Assembly (NCBI GenBank): GCA_965248905.1
Contig: CBDFKS010000007.1
Span: 1,054,001-1,118,000, forward strand
Direction: 5' to 3'
Source: CBDFKS01 sp965248905
Lineage (GTDB): Bacteria > Chloroflexota > Dehalococcoidia > Lucifugimonadales > JAGWBF01
DNA length: 64,000 nt
The stretch's first letter is position 1. Every line of letters starts with the position of its first letter. The position numbers were made by a program, and so were the translations under genes. Positions 51,714-58,699 of the stretch are shown piece by piece. Under the pieces are notes generated by a model, which was not told the origin of the DNA, searched no databases, and worked only from the letters and a program-made list of their open reading frames with translations.

Positions 51714-53183
51714 ATGTCGAGGTTCAAGGTCATCCCAGTCCTTCTGATAATGGGACTACTAGCTCTGTTCATTCCCCTCGCTATAGCCCTGGCTCAAGGC
51801 GGTTCCGGAACCGCCGTCATCCGTGACAGCAACCCCAACGACGTTAGCGCTGTGCTAAGCGATCAGCTGAACATCTCCCTTACCGGAGTTCCCGCATTGG
51901 CTTCCAATCAGGCCTATGAAGGCTGGTTGGTCTCCGACGACGGCATCAAGCAAAGCACGGGCATCTTAAACGTAGATGCCGATGGGAATGTAAACCAGAC
52001 CTTCTGGCTTTTGCAGGATTCAGACTCGGTCACAATCGACCTGGCTGAGCTGGACGATTCGGGGCAGTCGGGGACCGCAACCCTTACAGCTGCCGGGGCC
52101 CAGACAGAGGTAGTGGTCGCCGTGACCGCGGCAGCGTCAACGGCAGATGAGCCTCAGCCCATCCACATCCACCTAGGAACATGTGGCGCCAATCTAGGAG
52201 GTGTCGACCACTCGCTCTCTGGCGTAGTAGGCGGTGCGTCAACTACTACAGTTGACGCCACGTTAGCTAGCCTCATGGACGGCAACCATGCCATCAACTT
52301 GCACAAGTCCGGCGCCGAAATTGGCACCTACACCTCCTGCGGTAACATTCCTGCTATAGGACCCAGCGGTGAGAACCTCCTTGCCCGCTTCGACAAGTTC
52401 GCAATAACGATAGAACCCGTCCCCGATGACGACCCAGGCGCCTCAGCCGACGTGGCTGCCATACACGTGATTCCTGAAGGCGCCATGGCACACATCCGCC
52501 ACCTTCTCGTCTCCTGGGCCGGCAACCCAGCCTACACCTCCGGCTTCCACGAAGGCATTGAGAAGGGGATAACCGTCGGACTCAGAGAGCAGACCTGGGC
52601 CGCTCTTGTCCACGCTCGCCTCTCCGCTAGCTCCGATACCATTGAAGATGCCCGCCTCCATGCCTGCCACGTGGTCAATATTATCGAGGGCACCGGTGAT
52701 GGCAAGGGCGAGAACTTCGACGCCTCCTGTGGAAATCCCGGTGACGGCTTCGGCGTGCTCAGCTACTCCGTTGACTCCGCCAAACATGCAGAGTTCGCCT
52801 CGGGTCAAGCTCCCGATGACCAGGTCATCGCGACCAACGCGAGCACAGTAATTAGATCCTCCAGCGCGGTGACCCCATTGGCTACCCAAGCGCGTGACCT
52901 GGCCCTTCAGGCAGCACGAAGCACTGACCTGCTGGCCGCAAGGATATCCATTCAAAACGCGGAAGCCGCCCTTGTACAGGCCCTGGATAGCTCAAAGGCC
53001 GCTTACATGGCCGCCCAGGACATGGGCACCCATACCCTTATGCCCCAGGCAATAGAAAAAGCTGTGCCTCCAGCGACGGGTGATACTAACGTTCCAAATC
53101 TGGCTTGGGTTGTTCTGATACTAGGGGCATTCCTTTTGGTGAGCGGCGTCATCGTTTATCGCCGCAGCGTGGCAATAAGATAG
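51714..53183 (+). CDS. Large secreted, C-terminally membrane-anchored protein of unknown function
   Basis: A 489-residue exported protein. Residues 1-28 are a signal peptide (basic SRFK, hydrophobic VIPVLLIMGLLALFIPLAIA, then ALAQ). An N-terminal beta domain (LNISLTGVPALASNQAYEGWLVSDDGIKQSTG) resembles anti-sigma-factor/CHRD-like exported domains, and HIHLGTCGANLGGVDHSLSGV and TSCGNIP hold paired cysteines. The middle is helical with two more Cys (LHACHVVNI, DASCGNPGDGFG). The C-terminus has PPATGDTNVPN, one membrane helix (WVVLILGAFLLVSGVIVY) and basic RRSVAIR, a layout like a sortase substrate with a degenerate motif. AAGGAGGCACC precedes the ATG. Confidence 0.8.
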   Translation: MSRFKVIPVLLIMGLLALFIPLAIALAQGGSGTAVIRDSNPNDVSAVLSDQLNISLTGVPALASNQAYEGWLVSDDGIKQSTGILNVDADGNVNQTFWLLQDSDSVTIDLAELDDSGQSGTATLTAAGAQTEVVVAVTAAASTADEPQPIHIHLGTCGANLGGVDHSLSGVVGGASTTTVDATLASLMDGNHAINLHKSGAEIGTYTSCGNIPAIGPSGENLLARFDKFAITIEPVPDDDPGASADVAAIHVIPEGAMAHIRHLLVSWAGNPAYTSGFHEGIEKGITVGLREQTWAALVHARLSASSDTIEDARLHACHVVNIIEGTGDGKGENFDASCGNPGDGFGVLSYSVDSAKHAEFASGQAPDDQVIATNASTVIRSSSAVTPLATQARDLALQAARSTDLLAARISIQNAEAALVQALDSSKAAYMAAQDMGTHTLMPQAIEKAVPPATGDTNVPNLAWVVLILGAFLLVSGVIVYRRSVAIR

Positions 53184-53225
53184 TGGCCCCTGCCCTCAAA
53201 ATCGCATGACTCGATGAGGAAACCA

Positions 53226-53256
53226 AAGGCCCTCGGATGAAATTCCGAGGGCCTTA
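53226..53256 (+). terminator. Rho-independent terminator after the secreted-protein gene
   Basis: AAGGCCCTCGGA, loop, TCCGAGGGCCTT; the U-tract is short (TTATCC), so strength is uncertain. Confidence 0.65.
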
Positions 53257-53280
53257 TCCATAATGTATAGAAACCGACTA

Positions 53281-53430
53281 GTGTTTAGTCAACTTAGATT
53301 TGATATGTACCTTTCACCCCCATCCTAGCCTTCCCCCATCGAGGGGGAAGGGACTTGTTCTCTCCCCCTTGATGGGGGAGAGTTAGAGTGGGGGTGAAAC
53401 GATGCATCGGTTTTATGGTTGACTGAGTAC
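53281..53430. mobile_element. IS630-type MITE, copy D (best preserved)
   Basis: 150 bp, flanked by TA (53279-53280 and 53431-53432) in CTAG context. Left end GTGTTTAGTCAAC, right end GTTGACTGAGTAC, the latter identical to the IS630 end at 4279-4291. Core CACCCCCATCCTAGCCTTCC plus two hairpins, CCCCCATCGAGGGGG and CTCCCCCTTGATGGGGGAG. Its last base completes the TAG stop of the minus-strand gene next to it. Confidence 0.9.
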
Positions 53431-54209
53431 TAGTCGGTGATTGTCCTGGTGATGAGATTGCCTGGCACCAGCTCGAACCCCTCTTCCACGTGAGCTTCGG
53501 TGTCTCGCTTGAAGCTTTCGCCTACGACGAAAAAGGGCACGATGTCCCGAGCCAGCTCCGCTAACTCGCGGGTCGGCCATCCATTGACCGCACTGCCATC
53601 GGGCAGAATAGCATCGACGCCCACCAAAACCATATCGGCCCGTTTCAGGCATTCAGCAATGGAATCGTCTCGCACTAAGTCCGCTGAAATGCCCAAGGTC
53701 GTGGCCTCCTTCAAGAAACTCCGGCCATGGCTAACTTCGCCGATCTTGGACTCTACCGCAAGCACCCTGAATGTCCTGCCGGCCTCCCGGGCATACGCAA
53801 AAGATCGAAGTACCGCTGAGCTGTAGCTGCACGTAAGCACTCTAGCCCCTTGCTGTACGACCTCGGCCGCGTTCCGTGCGGCCTTCATGGACGCTGACTC
53901 CATCTCCCTCAGCAGATCACGCTTTATTAACTGAGAGTCGTAATCGGGCTCTCTTCTCTCAATTTCTGCGACAAACCGCCGGGCCATGGTTTTGATGGCC
54001 GCCATAGGCGGCCTTGCTCGCGCCAACTGACTCGCTACGTTCTTCAAGGCAAAGGAAGATTGTTCGTCGGAAATCGAAAGCTCCGCAGCCAAAGCCAGGA
54101 CCCGTAAGCTCTCTCTAGCGAGGAAACTGGCGCCGTGCTCACGGTCGTTCCGAACGTTCTCTATTCCTCGGATAATTTCTCGGTACTGTGAATATGGTTC
54201 CATGCACAC
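53430..54209 (-). CDS. IF-2B (eIF-2B alpha-like) family protein, C-terminus set by a MITE
   Basis: A 259-residue protein of the eIF-2B/ribose-1,5-bisphosphate isomerase family. The C-terminal domain is clear: GARVLTCSYSSAVLRSF, FRVLAVESKIGEVSHGRSFLKEATTLGI, ADMVLVGVDAILPDGSAVNGWPTRELAELA and PFFVVGESFKRD. The end reads FELVPGNLITRTITD then TAG, where TA is the MITE target and G the first MITE base. Relatives usually continue several residues past this point, so the gene appears slightly truncated. Likely an isomerase or related sugar-phosphate enzyme. Confidence 0.82.
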   Translation of the reverse strand: MCMEPYSQYREIIRGIENVRNDREHGASFLARESLRVLALAAELSISDEQSSFALKNVASQLARARPPMAAIKTMARRFVAEIERREPDYDSQLIKRDLLREMESASMKAARNAAEVVQQGARVLTCSYSSAVLRSFAYAREAGRTFRVLAVESKIGEVSHGRSFLKEATTLGISADLVRDDSIAECLKRADMVLVGVDAILPDGSAVNGWPTRELAELARDIVPFFVVGESFKRDTEAHVEEGFELVPGNLITRTITD

Positions 54210-54359
54210 CTCGATGCAAGAACGATATGACGGCCCATCACCCTCTCCTTCAACATTATACCGAGCCTCTGTTTCAGCTTAACGGCCTTCGGCTCCTCTG
54301 TTACAATTAATGCGCTCATCAAGCTAATGTTCGGCGATTTCAAGCGCAGGAGGCCTTCC

Positions 54360-55592
54360 ATGAAGGCACTCGTAGGCGGAAATCTGATAGACGGCACCGG
54401 TAGCCCACCGCTCGACGATGCCGTCGTGGTCGTGAGTGACGACGGCCGCATAGAAGATGTGGGACCTCGGAATGCCATAGCTATTCCTCCCGGTGCGGAG
54501 ACCATCAGAATAGACGGGATGACTTTGCTGCCTGGGCTCATAGACCGTCACGATCATCTGGGTTCCCACGGCTACGATCTGATGGGGCGATGGGGACTGA
54601 GCGAGCCCAGAAGTCTCCGCCACGTTAGGACAGCCAAAGTAATCGAAGACACCCTATTGTCCGGATATACCACGGTTCGAGACGCTGGATGGCTGGATGC
54701 CGGGTTCAAGCTCGCTGTGGAGGAGGGCTTGATCGCTGGGCCTCGCCTCGTGGTAGCTACCAGCCCGATTTCTCCCACTGGAGGGCTGGCGGATATGTGC
54801 AGTCCATCGGGACACCACGAGCTTGTACACGCTGACCCGAACCTTCCTGTCGGAGTCGCAAACGGAGTCGGCCAGGTGCGCGCCATGGTTAGAGAGGTCG
54901 TGCGAGTTGGAGCAGATGTGATAAAGTTCGCCACCACAGGGGGCGCCAGCTCTCGTGCCGGCCATGGGCCCAAGGATATCGAATATGGATTCGATGAAGT
55001 GCAGGCGCTGGTCAATGAGGCCCATGCCTTGGGTGGGCCTGGCCTGCGCATGGCTATCGAAGCCGGAGCAGACTCAATAGAGCACGGTACATATCTGGAC
55101 GAAGACCCGGATCTGATCAAGATGATGGCCGACAAAGGTATCTTCTTCGTTCCCACCTTCACCGTATACGAGTTCCACGCAGAAAAGGGCACACCCCACG
55201 GACAGGAGCGTTCCCGCTCATTACGTCCTCACCACGTGGCAAGCATGCAACAGGCGTTGGCGGCTGGAGTCAAGGTGGTGGCCGGCACAGACGCAGGAGG
55301 ATGGGTCCATGGCAACAACTCTCAAGAGCTACAGTGCTTGGTTGAGGCGGGAATGACACCCATGCAAGCATTGGTCGCAGCCACGGGATGGGCTGCTGAA
55401 TGCCTGGGGTCGGAGAAGGAGATAGGCACGGTTCAGCAGGGAAAGCTCGCCGACTTGACGGTGGTTGATGGTGACCCTCTACAGGACATCACCGTATTGC
55501 AGGAGCGGAGTAGGATTGCCCTGGTTATGAAGGGAGGAGAAATCTGCGCGAACCGGCTGGCGGAAACCAAGGTGGAGGCGTTAACTGAGTGA
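54360..55592 (+). CDS. Metal-dependent amidohydrolase missing the beta-5 histidine segment
   Basis: A 410-residue amidohydrolase of the imidazolonepropionase/prolidase-like group. DRHDHLGSHG gives the HxH, KFATTGG the Lys usually carboxylated, DSIEHGT the beta-6 His and AGTDAGG the final Asp. Between EAHALGG and LRMAIEAGADSIEHG the usual VAAHAHG-type segment is absent without a frameshift, so one metal ligand is missing. ATG 54360 follows GCAGGAGGCC; the frame from 54327 is longer than needed. Activity is doubtful unless another residue substitutes. Confidence 0.85.
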   Translation: MKALVGGNLIDGTGSPPLDDAVVVVSDDGRIEDVGPRNAIAIPPGAETIRIDGMTLLPGLIDRHDHLGSHGYDLMGRWGLSEPRSLRHVRTAKVIEDTLLSGYTTVRDAGWLDAGFKLAVEEGLIAGPRLVVATSPISPTGGLADMCSPSGHHELVHADPNLPVGVANGVGQVRAMVREVVRVGADVIKFATTGGASSRAGHGPKDIEYGFDEVQALVNEAHALGGPGLRMAIEAGADSIEHGTYLDEDPDLIKMMADKGIFFVPTFTVYEFHAEKGTPHGQERSRSLRPHHVASMQQALAAGVKVVAGTDAGGWVHGNNSQELQCLVEAGMTPMQALVAATGWAAECLGSEKEIGTVQQGKLADLTVVDGDPLQDITVLQERSRIALVMKGGEICANRLAETKVEALTE

Positions 55593-55596
55593 ATGA

Positions 55597-55968
55597 CTAG
55601 GCCCGTGTTCGATAGACCTCCACCGCCGCCGCCGATACCATGGCTCCCCTGATTGGAGGACGAGTCTTCTTCACTCGTACCCGCACTCCACTAATAGGGA
55701 ATGAGGCTAACGCACGGCGGGCCATCTCCTCGGCCAGGTACTCAAGCAGGTTTCTCGGCGCTTCCTCAATCACTTCTTTGACCACTCGATACAGGTGGGT
55801 ATAGCTCACAGTATGCTCTAGGTTATCCGAGCCGCCGGCAACACTAAGGTCAAGCTCAGCTTCCAGGTCCACCTGGAAAGGTTGGCCCAAAGACCGCTCT
55901 TCGGCACTTCCACCATGGTAGCCATAGAACTGCATCCCCTCAAGGATTATTCGGTCAGAGGCCAACAC
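55597..55968 (-). CDS. folB: Dihydroneopterin aldolase
   Basis: Folate-pathway enzyme that cleaves dihydroneopterin to 6-hydroxymethyl-dihydropterin. A 123-residue protein with DRIILEGMQFYGYHGGSAEERSLGQPFQVDLEAELD, VSYTHLYRVVKEVIEE, NLLEYLAEEMARRAL and VRVKKTRPPI, all in the expected order; the active-site Glu and Lys are present. It is convergent with the amidohydrolase gene, four bases apart. No other folate genes are near. Confidence 0.93.
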   Translation of the reverse strand: MLASDRIILEGMQFYGYHGGSAEERSLGQPFQVDLEAELDLSVAGGSDNLEHTVSYTHLYRVVKEVIEEAPRNLLEYLAEEMARRALASFPISGVRVRVKKTRPPIRGAMVSAAAVEVYRTRA

Positions 55969-56016
55969 TAACCTCCCTAATTATGAACAACTGGTCCAAT
56001 GAACAAGAACGGAACT

Positions 56017-56895
56017 CTATCTGCTTTTCTCGGCAATGGCCTCTGCCAGAGCCAAAAGGTTGCGGGCACGCTTTACCACAGGCACGTCGATCATCCTGCC
56101 ATCCAAGGAAGTGGAGCCTCTTCCCGTCGCCTTTGCCTCATCCCAGGCGGCTACGACCCGCCGGGCATACTCTACTTCATCAGACGGCGGAGTAAATATG
56201 CTATTGATAGTGTCAAGCTGGGCGGGGTGGATGGCGAACTTGCCCTTGAAACCCAGGGTTAGCGACAGCTCGGCATCGGTCTTGAGCCCTTCCTCATCCC
56301 GGTATTTCACGTAGGGACCATCCAGGGCCACTACGCCCGCTGCCCTGGCCGCGATCGCAACCATGGCCCTCGGAAAATACACCTCTTCTCCGTAGTCTGT
56401 TCGGCGTACTCCCATATCGTCTGTATAGTCCTCCGCCCCGAAGGCAACTGCCACCACCCTGGGAGAGGCGGTAGCTATTTCCCATACACTCATAACGGCC
56501 TTGGAGTTCTCTATCCAGGGTATGATCACAATCCGGCCCGGTTCCAGTCCCACCTGCTTTTCCAGCTGGGATGTTATCCTATCATACTCCTGTATATCCC
56601 AAGCGGACTCCACCTTGCCCACGCTTATTCCGTACAGATGGGAGCCTATCACCATCGAGAGCTCATCTCTTGTGAGCCCCGTGTCCAGAGAGTTGAGCCG
56701 GACCATGACCTTTGGACCTTGACCCGCGAGCGTTGGAGCCATCTCCTTTACAATCTGCCTGGCCTCCAGCTTCTCGGTGGGCGGTACTGAGTCCTCCAGG
56801 TCTGCAACGATGACGTCGGCCTGGAAGTCCCGGGCCTTCTCCAGCATATTCCGGCGGTTCCCCGGTACAAAGATCAGGCTTCTCAAAAGCTCCAA
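56017..56895 (-). CDS. CitE-like lyase (HpcH/HpaI aldolase, citrate lyase beta family)
   Basis: A 292-residue TIM-barrel CoA-ester lyase or thioesterase. LRSLIFVPGNRRNMLEKARDFQADVIVADLEDSVPPTEK is the family start with the Mg-binding and Arg positions; VMVRLNSLDTG, IIPWIENSKAVM and VAVAFGAEDYTDDMGV (second metal acid) follow, then GFKGKFAIHPAQLDTIN. Could be malyl-CoA or citramalyl-CoA lyase-like; no alpha or gamma citrate-lyase subunits are seen, so it is not a citrate lyase complex. Folding of the C-terminus is complete. Confidence 0.9.
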   Translation of the reverse strand: MELLRSLIFVPGNRRNMLEKARDFQADVIVADLEDSVPPTEKLEARQIVKEMAPTLAGQGPKVMVRLNSLDTGLTRDELSMVIGSHLYGISVGKVESAWDIQEYDRITSQLEKQVGLEPGRIVIIPWIENSKAVMSVWEIATASPRVVAVAFGAEDYTDDMGVRRTDYGEEVYFPRAMVAIAARAAGVVALDGPYVKYRDEEGLKTDAELSLTLGFKGKFAIHPAQLDTINSIFTPPSDEVEYARRVVAAWDEAKATGRGSTSLDGRMIDVPVVKRARNLLALAEAIAEKSR

Positions 56896-56995
56896 CTGTG
56901 CCTCCCTGGACTAGCTCAATTAGACAACCAATTCCGTCAAAGTATAGCACCCCACCCCAATAGCTCGGAAGGAGTTATCAACGGAAAAGAATTGA

Positions 56996-57027
56996 AAGAA
57001 GAGGCGGCGAAATGCGCCGCTCCTCTT
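56996..57027. other. Hairpin between divergent genes
   Basis: AGAGGCGGCG, loop AAAT, GCGCCGCTCCTCTTT. A terminator-like stem with short T runs in a region where both flanking genes read outward, so it may be regulatory or a REP-type repeat. Confidence 0.45.
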
Positions 57028-57181
57028 TCCATTTTGGCCTCAGATTTCCCTGACCCGTGGTAAGTCATGGCACGCTGAATATACCGGCTCAGTCTGCTTC
57101 CGCAGCCAACCTATCAACGGGGACTGGAGGAATAGACGCCGGTCAGCTATAATATGTGAAAACACAGACGAGGGTGGTGCA

Positions 57182-57676
57182 TTGGTCACCAAAGAGGACT
57201 TCAGAAGGTGTATGTCAGAGTTCGCGACGGGAGTAACCGTCGTGACCACTCTGGACGACGAAGGCAACGTCCATGGCATGAGCGCCAACTCCTTCACCTC
57301 TGTGTGTCTGGACCCACCCCTCGTGCTGGTCTGCGTGGCCCACAACACCCACACCTACCAGTACCTGGAGCACCAGGGCTGTTTCGGGGTCAACATCTTA
57401 GGAGCCCAGCAGGAGGACATCGGGAAGTATTTTGCGAAGAAGCCAGCCGATAGGCATGGAGAGGTGGAGTACGATTACTCCATTACTTCCGCCTGTGGAG
57501 TACCTGCCTTGAACGGGGTACTAGCATTCTTCGGATGTAAGGTGGTAAGCTCTCACGTCTACGGAGACCACACCATCTACATCGGAGAGGTGGAGGAGAT
57601 GTACGAGGGTAGTTCCGAGTCACCTTTACTTTTCTTTCAGAGCCGCTGGTACGGAAATCTCGACCTCAACGCATAG
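57182..57676 (+). CDS. Flavin reductase family protein (FMN-binding)
   Basis: A 164-residue protein of the HpaC/NTAB flavin-reductase family, which supplies reduced flavin to a monooxygenase or acts as a small flavoenzyme. DFRRCMSEFATGVTVVTTLDDEGNVHGMSANSFTSVCLDPPLVLVCV is the FMN-binding stretch, and FGVNILGAQQEDI and GDHTIYIGEVEEM follow. TTG start at 57182 with GAGGGTGG ahead. No monooxygenase partner is adjacent; the nearest candidate is the LLM enzyme far away. Confidence 0.92.
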   Translation: MVTKEDFRRCMSEFATGVTVVTTLDDEGNVHGMSANSFTSVCLDPPLVLVCVAHNTHTYQYLEHQGCFGVNILGAQQEDIGKYFAKKPADRHGEVEYDYSITSACGVPALNGVLAFFGCKVVSSHVYGDHTIYIGEVEEMYEGSSESPLLFFQSRWYGNLDLNA

Positions 57677-57683
57677 TACCGAA

Positions 57684-58373
57684 CTATTCAAGGGTTGCGA
57701 GAAACTCTTTTATAGTCCTGTTTACTTCCCGGTAATGCTCTAGTTGCACCCAATGGGTAGCCCCATCGATAATCGCCTTCCGAGAGCCGGGTATTCTGTC
57801 GGCCAGATAGTCGGCATACTTGACCGGAGTCATGACGTCTTCCGAGCCGGTGATTATCTGTGCGGGCAGTCTAATCTCTTTCACCCGGTCCATGACGTTA
57901 AAGCTGTCGCAGCAGAGATAGTCGTTGAGCTTGACGGCAGGCCCTACTTCCCCTAGCCGCCTTAACAAAGCTTCTGCTAGCTCAGGTTCGATCTTGGAAT
58001 AATCAGGCTTCCTCTTCTGCAGCCATCCGCCAGGGTCTTGCAACCCATCTTCGCAGTCTTTGAGGAAGTCGGGATGGACTCGCAGCCTAGCGCCAGTGCC
58101 AAGCAAAACGATCCCTTTCAGCTCGTCAGGGTATTTGAGGGCGTATAGCTGGGTGATGGCTCCGCCCATCGAGTGGCCGCACAACACCACGTCCTTGTAG
58201 CGACGGGCGGCTATGAAACCCCTGACCCACTCAACATAGCCTTCGATACTGGTACAAGGCTTCCCAACGGGATGGCCCGGAAGATCGATGCCCTTCGAAC
58301 CTCTGAAGGCACGTAGCTGGTAGTAATAGGATAGGCTTGACTCGCCAGCGCCATGGACAAAGACCAGCTTCAT
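57684..58373 (-). CDS. Alpha/beta hydrolase
   Basis: A 229-residue hydrolase. LVFVHGAGESSLSYYYQLRAF gives the oxyanion region, DVVLCGHSMGGAITQLYAL the Ser nucleophile elbow GHSMG, IITGSEDVMTPVKYADYL the acid Asp and GATHWVQLEHY the His. A normal Ser-Asp-His esterase or lipase-like enzyme with unknown substrate. ATG 58373 follows GGGAGATTAC; the longer frame to 58451 enters a MITE. Confidence 0.9.
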   Translation of the reverse strand: MKLVFVHGAGESSLSYYYQLRAFRGSKGIDLPGHPVGKPCTSIEGYVEWVRGFIAARRYKDVVLCGHSMGGAITQLYALKYPDELKGIVLLGTGARLRVHPDFLKDCEDGLQDPGGWLQKRKPDYSKIEPELAEALLRRLGEVGPAVKLNDYLCCDSFNVMDRVKEIRLPAQIITGSEDVMTPVKYADYLADRIPGSRKAIIDGATHWVQLEHYREVNRTIKEFLATLE

Positions 58374-58407
58374 CGTAATCTCCCAAATATAGGGCCGATT
58401 CCAGCTA

Positions 58408-58578
58408 TTCAGTCGACTAAGATTTGATAGATGCCTTTCACCTCCACCCATTCGGCAGACTCAGGGCAGGCTCTAGCCTTCCTTCATCAAGTGGGAAGAA
58501 CTTGTTCTCTCCCCCTTGATGGGGGAGAGTTAGAGTGGGGGTGCAACGATGCATCCACTTTAAGGCTGACTAAGTAAT
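58408..58578. mobile_element. IS630-type MITE, copy E, carrying a nested 24-nt insertion
   Basis: About 171 bp. Ends TTCAGTCGACT and GGCTGACTAAGTAA resemble the family ends but are degraded. The core is the usual one, interrupted at about 58451-58474 by CATTCGGCAGACTCAGGGC then AGGCT, a diverged copy of the 25-nt unit found in the transposase gene at 19586. The hairpins CTCCCCCTTGATGGGGGAG are intact. Confidence 0.75.
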
Positions 58579-58699
58579 AGCTACTCAACCAACGGATCAC
58601 GCTAGTTTGAGCCGGGTGTGGCGCGCAGATCGCTCCCGACAACAGAACAAGCCTGATACAACACAGCCGTGCCTAGGGGTAATCTGGATACAAACTGGG

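Noticed and set aside
56017..56895. True citrate lyase beta subunit
   Set aside because: No citD or citF neighbours; only the general CitE-like lyase family is supported.
25365..58578. Dispersed CCCCCATCCTAGCC repeats as a CRISPR array or tandem repeat
   Set aside because: The copies are thousands of bases apart, have inverted terminal repeats and TA flanks, and no spacer structure.
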